Of a stretch of 64,000 nt of DNA, positions 56,399 to 64,000 are shown piece after piece (position 1 is the first letter of the stretch; each line of letters begins with the position of its first letter). Both the position numbers and the translations under genes were made by a program. The DNA is taken from assembly GCA_022539475.1 (NCBI GenBank), contig VCMS01000360.1, positions 35,908 to 99,907 on the forward strand, given 5' to 3'. A model generated the notes under the pieces. That model had not been told where the DNA came from. It did not search any database and saw only the letters and a list, made by a program, of their open reading frames with translations. This stretch comes from Gracilaria domingensis (lineage: Eukaryota; Rhodophyta; Florideophyceae; Gracilariales; Gracilariaceae).

Positions 56399-57088
56399 AC
56401 TATTGGTCGCGTACTTACAGTCGTCGGTTTGGGTTACCGGGTTCCCGTTTTCACCCTTCAACTCGTTCTATATCTTGAACAAATAGAAGAAGTTGAGGGT
56501 GATTAGCTTATTTCCTGCCGTTTCCATGTCGCAGAGCGCGAAGAAACGCGGTGAGGATTGGTTAGTTTAGAGCAAAGATACGTGGAAGGATATGGGAGAA
56601 CGTACGAAAAGACTGCACGGAATACATCCCTGAGATACGGATGACTCCGTCCTACTTTCTTCCGCCCTCTACTTTATGGAGCCTCCATAAAGTGGAGGGC
56701 GGGAAAAAGTACGACGGAGCGGAGTATAACGCGATGATATCGATGGCATGGCTCACGACGGTAACGGAAGTTCGGACGTCGGAGGCGCGGCGGCGGCGGC
56801 GAAGGGAAGAGATTTATTTTTCTGTGCGAGATTGGACAAGTGTACAGCGTACAACGTTGGGAAACCACAGGTTTATAACTAGTGGTAGATAATACGAGAA
56901 GTACACCCTTGTGTTGAGGTCGACGTGTACCTACGTTCCTTTTTGAACGAAAGCACGTGATTTAAACTCAAAATATATTCTCCGTTCTGAGCAAGACGTC
57001 GATATTGACTGTCGCTCGACCTCCTTCTCCCTTCGGACGCCCTTCCCTTGCAGTCTTTGTCGTCGTTTCTCGTTCAGTTCTTCTTCCC
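56399..57088. other. upstream region of the CACTA/Plavaka-like transposase
   Basis: No convincing gene (a short Arg-rich frame at 56641-56892 overlaps the palindrome). It includes the palindrome at 56653-56711 and probably the transposase promoter and the left end of the element, whose terminal repeat I cannot identify. Confidence 0.45.
56653..56711. repeat. 59-bp near-perfect palindrome
   Basis: 29-bp arms around one central base, four mismatches. The inner 20 bp (CCGCCCTCTACTTTATGGAG) has a single mismatch. Confidence 0.95.
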
Positions 57089-60000
57089 ATGGTCTACTAC
57101 TGTACACATAAGAAGCGTGGGTGCCCCTTCGTTACTCGCCGAGGAGTCTTATCCCTTCAACAGCATGTCAACCATTGCCCGTTTCGTCTGAAAGCAGCGC
57201 TGGAAGACGACAATAGCCGGCCCATTCGGAGAAGCAAGCGTCTCAAGCTTTCCGCACCCGCGCCCGCATCTTCCGAAACGGTCACTGCCCCTTGTCGCCT
57301 TCCCGAGCCTCCAGTGTCCGAGGACATCGTCGACCCCACTCCGTGCGCCCCTCCCATTCCGGACACTTTGCATTGTGTTTCTCCTTCCCCGGCTCCCGCG
57401 TCATTAGAGCGAGAACACGGAAGCAGTTCCCGCCCAGTGCCTTCTGAGGAGGCCCTCGGTGATTTGCATATGGATTATCTCACGGTTTGTCTGGCTTCAG
57501 TAGCTTCCAACCTTGGTCATCGTGAGGCGGACGAGCTAATTGGGCTACTTCGGGACCCGCGATTCTCGCAAAAGCGATTCAACGAGACCATAACAAGTTC
57601 CAAGCGCTGTACAGAACTGAAGAAGGCCATTTTCGAACGATACGCCTCAAAGGACGGTTTCAATCGCAGAACTGTCTCGCCAGAAGGATGTAAGTTCAGC
57701 GCCACCCTCTACACGAGAGACCCCGTTCAGACACTTGTGAAACAGCTCCAGTTGGCTAACAACGAAAACACATTCTTCCACCCTATACCTCAGACCCACT
57801 CCACGAAAATATCTCACCCCATGTCCGGCTCTCTCGCAAGAGACGCCACCTCAAAACTTAAGGAAATGGTCATGGGCTCTTTGGATAGTAGAATAGTGTG
57901 GTACTCCCAAGAAATAAGTTACAGTGAATCTTTCGTAGGTCTTCTGCAGGTATACACCGATAAGTCTTCAACAACTCTAAAGCAAACATCGGTTACCGCC
58001 TATCCTCTTCACCTCATATTTCTCAACTTCTCCGACCAGCTTCGCCGTAAGTGTATCCGTGATGACCTCACAGTAGTGGCATACTTCCCTACCACACTGA
58101 TCGAGGTTTCCGCATCTGAAGCAGACGCAATGCCATTTGTTTCTAGCAAGTCTCTACGCGAGTCCAGGATGCAAATCCTTCAAGAATCTCTTCGTCAAGT
58201 CCTGGAGCCCATTCTAAATCTCACGCAGAAAGGTTTTCAGTTCATCGGCGAAGACAAACTAAGTCGAGTGTGCCATCCTCTGCTTGCAAGTTATTGTGCG
58301 GATATTCCTGAGGCTAAGGACATTCTGTCTATTCTTCATGGCACCAAAACGGAAAGCCCGTGTCATAGATGCAAAGCCCCTCTCTCATCTTTATGCAGTC
58401 CTATTCCCACCTCATTCAACGGACGTTCTCAAAAGCACACGAAAAGCATCCGAAAGACATACACAGCTATCTTGCAACATGCACAAAAAGACGAGGCGGA
58501 AAGACGTCCACGTCGTGCGAGGGAGAGGAGATCTCAAGCGGATACTCTGATGCGTTCAAATTCCATATCTCTCATTCCTTCGTTCCTCGAAACTTCCGTA
58601 AGCCTTGGAATGATCCCGGGATTGTCTCCATACAGTCTGTTCTCATTCGAACCATTACACAACTTGCATCTCGGCATCTCAAAGTTGATAAAAACGGCCA
58701 CAATCGAGAGACTGCAGTCAGACACCCTGTGCACCACATTAGGAACATCTGCATCGCGTTCATTTCGAACGATACGCACCCAACTCCTCAACCATGCAAA
58801 CGCAATTCTAGCTGCCATAGAACGCGATTCTCCTGCCAAAGGTTTACATATCGATTTCTCCACGCAGGAGAAAGGCAAATCTTTGAATGGTATCTTCACG
58901 AAAGACGGTCTCCGTGGAATGCTGGAGGCCAAAAACTACAAAGCACTTGACATGGTTTTTCCCTTCATAGGAGCATTCTTTGACATATGCTGTGGAGAAC
59001 AGGACGTTGCCCCAATCACAACCGTTTTCTCTCAGTATTCGGACTTGCTCTCGACCTTATTCAGATACAATCGTGACCCGTATTGGACTGAAAGCTCTCT
59101 CCTGTGTCTTAGTTCGGAGATTGAAGCCTTCAAGCGTTCCGCAACAAAGACTCTGGCGGATTTTCATCCCTCCAGACTGGGAACTCTGAAGTTTCATCTT
59201 CTCGATCATCTCGTGGACGATATTCGCCGTCTGGGAAGTATCAAGTATTACGACGCAGGCATATACGAACATGCACACCTGCTATTTAAAAGACACTACA
59301 AAAAGACGTCCAGAAGAACAGCAACGGCTGTGGAGGAGACTATTCGCTCCATTGAGCACGGACATGTTAGAAAGCAATGGAATGGCAATACTCCTTACCA
59401 GCGTAATCCAGGTTTACCAGGAACTTCCACACAGCTTCCTCGGTTTGCAATGAGAGGGCGTTCTTTCACTTTACGAGCTCTTCAACATTGTGTTTCAAGT
59501 ATGTCCAGTTCAAAAACATGGACTGCTGTTAGAGAAATGTTCTCAAGTACGGACACAAGGTCGATTCTTGATCAAATTGGTCAACAGGCCCTTCCTCCTT
59601 TCCTCAGTCTCGTGAAAGAAACACTGGATGAGCACTCTATTACATACTTCCCAGAAAAGACAAGGATAACTCTGGTGAATTCGGCCGTCGTGAAAGGCGG
59701 TTTCGTTCCGACTCTTGAACACTTCGATTCGTCTTCTAAGGCACTTAAGCTGGGACGACCCAAATACCCCATCATCCAACGTGTCTTCGCTTCTCCAGCA
59801 TTTGGTCCCAGTAGAAAGCCAAAGTTTTCCACTGTATTGGTAAGCGGAGAAGATTCAGAGACTTGGGTTGCCCAGGTAGTCGCTCTGATTCGAATATCTC
59901 TCCTTGATTCTGCACTTACCGCACCAGAGGTGGCATTCGTCCGGTATTTCGAGGTTTTACCCCCCGCAACAAACATCGACCACATATTGAAATGCATATC

Positions 60001-60268
60001 TTTACGGTGGGCTACAAACGATGAAAAGAACCACACTCTTCCGTTCCCTCGTCATTCCAAAGCGGAGACTATCGTAGAGTTAACTCCTTGGTACGGGATG
60101 GTTCCGGCTTCTGCACTACAGGGAACTGTCCATGTTGTTCGATCAAACTACCCTGCTCCACCTTTTTGTCCTCCACTTCAATGGTTCCAACACCGATTCT
60201 ACATCAATCGATTCTATCATGATTCAGATGAAGGACCAACTGAGCACGTTGATCTTGTACAGCCTTAA
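57089..60268 (+). CDS. CACTA/Plavaka-like transposase
   Basis: 1059 aa from ATG 57089 (CCCATGG context); the frame is open further upstream without another ATG. Residues 5-30 form a C-x6-C-x13-H-x3-C finger (C5, C12, H26, C30), followed by a basic RRSKRLKL stretch. The catalytic region follows Plavaka/CACTA order: VYTDKSSTTLKQTSVTAYPL with an early Asp, CADIPEAKDILSILHG, a PCHRCKAP Cys pair, FEPLHNLHLGISKLI, then GTLKFHLLDHLVDDIRRLG and GIYEHAHLLFKRHYKKTSRR, the late Glu/His block. It should cut and paste the element's ends in the nucleus. It is long but in the normal range for this group, and uninterrupted, unlike almost every other transposon gene here. KDZ transposases were considered, but their motifs are absent. 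Confidence 0.8.
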   Translation: MVYYCTHKKRGCPFVTRRGVLSLQQHVNHCPFRLKAALEDDNSRPIRRSKRLKLSAPAPASSETVTAPCRLPEPPVSEDIVDPTPCAPPIPDTLHCVSPSPAPASLEREHGSSSRPVPSEEALGDLHMDYLTVCLASVASNLGHREADELIGLLRDPRFSQKRFNETITSSKRCTELKKAIFERYASKDGFNRRTVSPEGCKFSATLYTRDPVQTLVKQLQLANNENTFFHPIPQTHSTKISHPMSGSLARDATSKLKEMVMGSLDSRIVWYSQEISYSESFVGLLQVYTDKSSTTLKQTSVTAYPLHLIFLNFSDQLRRKCIRDDLTVVAYFPTTLIEVSASEADAMPFVSSKSLRESRMQILQESLRQVLEPILNLTQKGFQFIGEDKLSRVCHPLLASYCADIPEAKDILSILHGTKTESPCHRCKAPLSSLCSPIPTSFNGRSQKHTKSIRKTYTAILQHAQKDEAERRPRRARERRSQADTLMRSNSISLIPSFLETSVSLGMIPGLSPYSLFSFEPLHNLHLGISKLIKTATIERLQSDTLCTTLGTSASRSFRTIRTQLLNHANAILAAIERDSPAKGLHIDFSTQEKGKSLNGIFTKDGLRGMLEAKNYKALDMVFPFIGAFFDICCGEQDVAPITTVFSQYSDLLSTLFRYNRDPYWTESSLLCLSSEIEAFKRSATKTLADFHPSRLGTLKFHLLDHLVDDIRRLGSIKYYDAGIYEHAHLLFKRHYKKTSRRTATAVEETIRSIEHGHVRKQWNGNTPYQRNPGLPGTSTQLPRFAMRGRSFTLRALQHCVSSMSSSKTWTAVREMFSSTDTRSILDQIGQQALPPFLSLVKETLDEHSITYFPEKTRITLVNSAVVKGGFVPTLEHFDSSSKALKLGRPKYPIIQRVFASPAFGPSRKPKFSTVLVSGEDSETWVAQVVALIRISLLDSALTAPEVAFVRYFEVLPPATNIDHILKCISLRWATNDEKNHTLPFPRHSKAETIVELTPWYGMVPASALQGTVHVVRSNYPAPPFCPPLQWFQHRFYINRFYHDSDEGPTEHVDLVQP

Positions 60269-61248
60269 ACATTAAGGGCTCCATCTTCTACATGTTCACC
60301 TTGTGGTGCCTTTTCTTGTGATCCTGTGTTAATTCCGAAATCGTTCATGTCCATTTCCTTGAACTCCATATCCCCTTCCTCGCATTCACCAACGAAGCAA
60401 TCGCTAATAGACCCCAATCTTCGGCTCACACTGTCAATAAAAAATTGTTCTTTCACAGTGAGGTAAAGTCTTCCGTTCGACGGCATTCGATATCCAAATG
60501 TAGCCTCTCTCATGTCATTACCAAGAACCTTAGTCCAATCTTCCGTTGTCGTTCCAAAATTATGAAACTCGCTGGAATTGGTCCTCAAGACATGTTGCCT
60601 AACATCCCCCAGAACATTCTTTAAACACAGAGGTAGCAGTTCAGCAAACTTCTTTGTAAACAGTTTCTGTCTCTGGCCACCCCTTGACACATCCGTACTT
60701 AGAAGGCTCACAACCGTCAACACCCAAGCGTCCAAACGTGCGAGCAACAGTATTGTGCCATCTAAAAAGGTGCCCGTATCCTTGTCTTCCACATCATACC
60801 CAATAAACTCCTTCAGCACTTGTACCCCGACACGGTTTCGGAAGAACAAGTCTTGATCTTCCGTCGGCATATCCTCGACATTGTCCGCATTGGAGTACTT
60901 TAGACGAACAAATGGGGCTTTTCTCCACCATGAAGTGTTCGGTACACCATTTTCGTCAAAACGCAGTATGTTCTCCTGCGCTTCCTTCAACTGCATTGTG
61001 AGTTCGTCAGCATCCTCTTCTACCAGCTTTGTTCTTCTCCAAATCAGATCGTACCCCAGGAGCAGAAATAGTTTATCCCTCGTATTTCTCTTACGAACGC
61101 CCACGACGTCACTCATGGTCTGCCGCATTCTCTGCCTAAGGCACATATCTGCACAAAGTTCCAGTATACACCTGTCGGTAAGAGATGCTTTTCTAATACC
61201 TTCCCAGCTCAACTCCTTCAACTCGCTTTCAACCATTTTCTTCAGCAA
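60265..61248 (-). CDS. C-terminal domain reached by -1 frame, unrecognised (327 codons)
   Basis: Open frame without a good ATG near its start (it opens with TTG at 61248), so it is probably translated as a continuation of the upstream protein. It directly overlaps that protein's stop (61242-61244), and the two frames are joined by the heptamer at 61257-61263. Helical N-terminus (KKMVESELKELSWEGIRKASL), a middle with VGVRKRNTRDKLFLLLGYDLIW, and a C-terminal acidic tail (CEEGDMEFKEMDMNDFG). No known domain. Its stop overlaps the transposase stop within TTAA on the opposite strand. Confidence 0.65.
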   Translation of the reverse strand: MLKKMVESELKELSWEGIRKASLTDRCILELCADMCLRQRMRQTMSDVVGVRKRNTRDKLFLLLGYDLIWRRTKLVEEDADELTMQLKEAQENILRFDENGVPNTSWWRKAPFVRLKYSNADNVEDMPTEDQDLFFRNRVGVQVLKEFIGYDVEDKDTGTFLDGTILLLARLDAWVLTVVSLLSTDVSRGGQRQKLFTKKFAELLPLCLKNVLGDVRQHVLRTNSSEFHNFGTTTEDWTKVLGNDMREATFGYRMPSNGRLYLTVKEQFFIDSVSRRLGSISDCFVGECEEGDMEFKEMDMNDFGINTGSQEKAPQGEHVEDGALNV

Positions 61249-62660
61249 AGCATCTGGCCCCCCTCTACCGACGGTGTGAACATGCCAAAACTGCCCAAGA
61301 GCTCCACGGGGTTTTTAGGAACCATGTATGAACCACCTTCCTCCGGCTCAATAAGCCCTTCCCCACTCTCAGTTGCGTCTTCCACCTTCTCGGCACGGTT
61401 ACCCCAATTTCGGGTGAGCGACTCACCTTCGAGCCATAGCTCACTTGTTTCTCTCCTTGCCCACGTCAGCATGTTGTGATACACTGCTCGAGCAACCCCT
61501 CGAAACTCGTCGCACACCTCAATTTTATGCTTCTTTCGACCTGTCTGCCCAGGTTCACCAGCACGTGTACTCCTATCTCCCTCCTGTTTCAGTGCCCCTC
61601 TTAGCCCTTCAATGACTAGATCCTTCTCTTCAAGCCTCTTTTTCAAAGCCGTACTCTGCTCTTGGGCGACCTTCACTAGAATTCCCCGAACCATCAAGTC
61701 CTCTTGTAGCGTCTTAACCTTTTCTTTCAAGCAATTCAGTTCATTTAAAAGATCAGGTCTGTTCATAGAGCTTGAATTCACACCAGTTTGGATATCTTCC
61801 GTTATTTCCCTAGCTTCTTCGGCGACAGGCCCCGGTAATGCCGCAGGATTCGGTGTTATTTCGTTATCGGAACTATCCTCATGTGCCATAGCCTTAGCCA
61901 CGAGAGGCTGCAGGCGTTCTGTGTCCACCCTTGGCACGGCTCCGAGCTCCAACTCCCGTGTATGTCCTCCTCCATGGCATGGTATATCAGATGAATTGGG
62001 CCTCGTACGAGCTGCAACGGCCCCCGTTCTGGAAAGAGGGGAAGGTCGAAAAGTAACTCGTCTATCAGTTGTCTCTCGATTTCTTATTGTGTTTCTCCCT
62101 TGTCCGGACCCATTGCGAGGCATGATACGATTCATAGCGGCCCCAGTTCTAGAAGAGAGGGATGGACGTGACGATCTTAATATACTAGGACTCTCACGAC
62201 TTCTCGTCATTGTCCCTTGTTGTCCAGATCCACTGGGCGGCGTAACCCGCGCCCCAGTAGCTCCGGTCTTCGATATCGGCCGGGGACATGAAGGTTTTGG
62301 TGTCATACGAACCTCTTCGGTTCCAGTTGTCATGCCCTCCTGTCCTGACCCGCTTGGCCGAGTTACCTCATCTTCTTGAGGAGCAGAGACAGATGCACGA
62401 TTTGCATTATCGGCAGTTGACGGCACGACATCGTTCGCTGATCCACGAATTCTTGACGCAATCCCGGAAGACGCTCCGCTGCGAGATGGGCGAGAGAGTC
62501 CTGTAGAAGGACGCCCACTGACTCTCTCCTTCGTCGAGGACGACTTCCGTTTAGGAAGTGCGGTGCTTGTAGCCTGATTCGTATCATCCGATGCTCTTCT
62601 CTTCTTCTGTCCACTCTTGTTCCGCTGCGTACTATTTCGCTTTCTCGGCGTTATACCCAT
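61242..62660 (-). CDS. Ser/Arg-rich protein with three 40-aa repeats and a coiled coil
   Basis: 472 aa from ATG 62660 (MGITPRKRN). The frame is open upstream but passes through the G/C tract at 62698-62726, so the internal ATG is preferred. Basic N-terminus (KKRRASDD; KRKSSSTKERV). Three tandem 40-residue units (62366-62007) share GSGQ near the start and SRTGA near the end. A coiled coil follows at about 61760-61600 (LKEKVKTLQEDL; LKKRLEEKDLVIEGLRGALKQ). It resembles a structural, gag-like or DNA-tethering component. The G-GGG-GGC heptamer near its 3' end could fuse it to the 327-codon domain. Confidence 0.7.
   Translation of the reverse strand: MGITPRKRNSTQRNKSGQKKRRASDDTNQATSTALPKRKSSSTKERVSGRPSTGLSRPSRSGASSGIASRIRGSANDVVPSTADNANRASVSAPQEDEVTRPSGSGQEGMTTGTEEVRMTPKPSCPRPISKTGATGARVTPPSGSGQQGTMTRSRESPSILRSSRPSLSSRTGAAMNRIMPRNGSGQGRNTIRNRETTDRRVTFRPSPLSRTGAVAARTRPNSSDIPCHGGGHTRELELGAVPRVDTERLQPLVAKAMAHEDSSDNEITPNPAALPGPVAEEAREITEDIQTGVNSSSMNRPDLLNELNCLKEKVKTLQEDLMVRGILVKVAQEQSTALKKRLEEKDLVIEGLRGALKQEGDRSTRAGEPGQTGRKKHKIEVCDEFRGVARAVYHNMLTWARRETSELWLEGESLTRNWGNRAEKVEDATESGEGLIEPEEGGSYMVPKNPVELLGSFGMFTPSVEGGQMLC
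61257..61263 (-). promoter_or_regulatory. candidate -1 frameshift site, G GGG GGC
   Basis: Zero frame reads GAG GGG GGC CAG ATG CTT TGC TGA. Slippage by -1 on the two GGN codons enters the 327-codon frame (CCA GAT GCT TTG CTG). The phase matches the X-XXY-YYZ rule. A six-base G run is also a common site of real or sequencing indels. Confidence 0.45.
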
Positions 62661-62697
62661 GCTGTGGAGATAAACAGGGTAATGAAACGAAATTGTT

Positions 62698-62726
62698 GGG
62701 GAGGGGGGGAGGGGGTGGGGGGGGGG
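62698..62726 (+). other. G-quadruplex-forming tract
   Basis: Four G runs (4, 7, 5 and 10 G) separated by single A, A and T bases on the plus strand. It lies about 40 bp upstream of the ATG of the repeat/coiled-coil gene and 3' of the SET gene, so the sense RNA would be C-rich here. Confidence 0.85.
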
Positions 62727-62909
62727 TGCATGGTTCAGATATTCCGGGAGACTCCGCAGTTCCTGCTTTTTAGGAATTTGAGGTGCCCAATGGGTCGCAA
62801 ATATCGCCGTTACAGATGAAGAGCTCCAGTGTACATGTACAACAACGCGTATTGCAGGCAGCTGCAACACTCACAAGCATATTTACTTTGTATTCGCTAC
62901 TGAACTCAT

Positions 62910-63821
62910 CTATTGCTCCAATGTCAGAGCCCAGTCCCAGGCGTACTGCTCTCCGTAGTCGAAATACAACTCTTCGCCCCTCTCAATATCTCTTACTGCT
63001 CTACAACGAAGTAGAGCATAGTTAGAAAGGTCTGACTTGAACTGTATCACGGACTTCGCTTCCACCACCTGCACATTGGCACTTCGAGTCCTGTTTGACC
63101 GGGGCTCCGATAAATCGGGATCCCCGGCATGATATCCGGCGTCGTTAATGTAGCCCCCGATACAAAAAGGCGCCGGGACAATGTAGACTTCGCTCTCCTT
63201 TCTATCCTGAGCCTGTCCTGGTCTGTTCCTCAGGTGCAGAAACTCCGTACCAGTCACAGTGACCATCATAGAAAACAACTTGTACCGCACTGGAGTTGCT
63301 CCGAGACAGCCACTTCCATACGTTAAGTGTCTTTCCTTCCGGTTCGTCAGATCCGTGTATACCAAAGTTCCATAGAAATGACAGATAGTTTCCCCAGCCA
63401 ATATCTTATGTTCCGTGAACACCCCCATACCAGCACGGGGATGTCGGATCTTAGAAGATGCTATATGTAAGCGATATCGATTGGCTTCAACAGTCAACAG
63501 CATATGCATATCCATAAGATTCAGAGCTCCTCGGTACTTCTCCTCCCAAAGATCTACAGTACGCTCTCCACACTTGTCGACAAAGTCCCAGTCCTTCCAG
63601 TATCTTCCTAGGAACTGAGTAATATGTCCAGGCATCACTTGGTACTGGGGGTAACCAAATGGAGCCTCCCATTCAAGCCGACCTCGGTCCCGATGTGGAA
63701 CCCGTTCATAGGTCGTTGAAGCCGCATCCACCACCTCCTGTTCAACCAGGATGTCATTCTTCCCCCCCGAATAACTTCGGCCATAAGAGTCGTTAGATGG
63801 TGCTTCGCATGGCTGAAACAT
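62910..63821 (-). CDS. SET-domain protein, probably the C-terminal half of a methyltransferase-SET fusion
   Basis: 303 codons. Residues 118-293 form a SET domain: SKIRHPRAGMGVF (124-135), ICHFYGTLVY with the Y-x-G element (150-151), YINDA (224-228) in place of the usual R-F-I-N-H-S, ANVQVVEA as the post-motif N-V, and AVRDIERGEELYFDYG (275-290). It should transfer methyl groups from S-adenosylmethionine to protein lysine. No post-SET Cys cluster. The first ~20 codons overlap the DNA methyltransferase frame, and continuity with it via the heptamer at 63761-63767 is more plausible than starting at the ATG at 63821. Confidence 0.82.
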   Translation of the reverse strand: MFQPCEAPSNDSYGRSYSGGKNDILVEQEVVDAASTTYERVPHRDRGRLEWEAPFGYPQYQVMPGHITQFLGRYWKDWDFVDKCGERTVDLWEEKYRGALNLMDMHMLLTVEANRYRLHIASSKIRHPRAGMGVFTEHKILAGETICHFYGTLVYTDLTNRKERHLTYGSGCLGATPVRYKLFSMMVTVTGTEFLHLRNRPGQAQDRKESEVYIVPAPFCIGGYINDAGYHAGDPDLSEPRSNRTRSANVQVVEAKSVIQFKSDLSNYALLRCRAVRDIERGEELYFDYGEQYAWDWALTLEQ

Positions 63822-64000
63822 GGCCTATTCTTCTCGCACCCCAAGAACTTCCTATGCTTTGTCAGCGATAGGCACGCCATACCCGTAGAAAAAGTTCCCG
63901 CGAACATGTCCATGACAAGATCACCCGGTCTTGTGAAGCGACATATCAACTCCTTCATCAACTCCCTCGACTTCTGCTCCGGTCTCATGTACTGCCACCT
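63635..64000 (-). CDS. DNA methyltransferase C-terminus, beta class (N6/N4 type), partial
   Basis: Enters from beyond the window end. YMRPEQKSRELMKELICRFT is the motif X-like region, and RPGDLVMDMFAGTFSTGMA contains motif I (D-x-F-x-G). KFLGCEKN is the acidic S-adenosylmethionine-binding end. This order, with the SAM-binding motifs C-terminal, indicates the beta class, whose catalytic DPPY/SPPY motif would lie upstream, outside this window. It therefore probably methylates adenine-N6 or cytosine-N4. In its own frame it runs to 63635, but real homology ends near 63770, where the heptamer leads into the SET frame. Confidence 0.75.
   Translation of the reverse strand, partial: RWQYMRPEQKSRELMKELICRFTRPGDLVMDMFAGTFSTGMACLSLTKHRKFLGCEKNRPCFSHAKHHLTTLMAEVIRGGRMTSWLNRRWWMRLQRPMNGFHIGTEVGLNGRLHLVTPSTK
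63761..63767 (-). promoter_or_regulatory. candidate -1 frameshift site, G GGG GGA
   Basis: Zero (methyltransferase) frame reads CGG GGG GGA AGA. A -1 slip leads to GGG GGG AAG AAT, the SET frame (SET residues 19-22). The G run is 7 bases long, so an indel is the alternative. Confidence 0.45.

Larger units (their letters stand above)
57089..64000. mobile_element. candidate large CACTA/Plavaka-like element with methyltransferase cargo (partial)
   Basis: An intact-looking transposase on the plus strand converges, with overlapping stop codons, on a minus-strand block encoding a DNA methyltransferase C-terminus, SET domain, repeat/coiled-coil protein and a 327-codon unknown domain. No spacer separates the two opposing groups at 60265-60268, which suggests one compact unit. 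Termini are not found and the right side leaves the window, so unity of the element is inferred. Confidence 0.5.

Noticed and set aside
57005-57088. upstream extension of the transposase frame
   Set aside because: No ATG in the extension; the first ATG at 57089 begins the zinc-finger-like segment.
58284-58950. plus-strand frames within the transposase gene in other phases
   Set aside because: Shadows of the 1059-aa frame.

Overview
This is a eukaryotic nuclear segment dominated by transposable elements, with a few mostly intron-free host-like genes between them. There is no bacterial operon structure. One convincing spliceosomal intron is visible (60 nt, GTAAGT donor, at about 52.9 kb). A 618-codon monooxygenase and a NADAR-domain gene are uninterrupted. 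Intron-poor genes lying among Ty3/gypsy, Ty1/copia, DIRS-like, hAT, pogo and CACTA/Plavaka-like elements would fit an intron-poor alga, for example a florideophyte red alga. That placement is inference; the sequence alone does not prove it.

Layout. 0-3.3 kb: GC-rich, weak coding signals only. 3.7-5.1 kb: hAT transposase pseudogene (minus). 5.7-8.6 kb: DIRS-like retroelement with reverse transcriptase (RT), RNase H and tyrosine recombinase (minus, decayed). 9.3-20.4 kb: two copies of one gypsy family (here gypsy-A), each with a ~970-bp LTR and a long antisense ORF 3' of pol, arranged head-to-head around a 108-base assembly gap. 20.4-24.4 kb: a second gypsy (gypsy-B), fused at its 5' end to the gypsy-A LTR and carrying an extra sense ORF and a 528-bp 3' LTR. 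25.0-30.5 kb: copia-B with a 5-bp target-site duplication, inserted in a repeat that has an uninterrupted paralogue next to it. 30.8-41.1 kb: the gene-bearing interval, with a stop-interrupted membrane protein, a NADAR protein, a small secreted Cys-rich protein, a flavin monooxygenase and a protein with two copies of a 27-residue motif. 41.9-51.6 kb: copia-A, with two 256-bp LTRs and a CTGCA target duplication, itself interrupted in gag by a ~1.95-kb insertion and in RNase H by a pogo-type transposon with perfect 27-bp inverted repeats and TA duplication. 52.3-53.2 kb: small spliced gene. 53.7-54.9 kb: relic of a third copia. 55.4-56.7 kb: perfect and near-perfect hairpins and a tandemly duplicated coding segment.

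57.1-64.0 kb (running off the window) is the most interesting part. A 1059-aa CACTA/Plavaka-like transposase ORF, uninterrupted, converges on a minus-strand block encoding a beta-class DNA methyltransferase C-terminus, a SET domain, and a repeat/coiled-coil protein followed by a 327-codon domain. Within this block both breaks between adjacent reading frames (methyltransferase to SET, and coiled-coil protein to 327-codon domain) fall exactly on the heptamer G-GGG-GGN, in the phase needed for -1 ribosomal slippage. The working hypothesis is one large mobile element carrying its own DNA- and protein-methylation domains, possibly expressed by programmed frameshifting. Homopolymer length errors are the main alternative.
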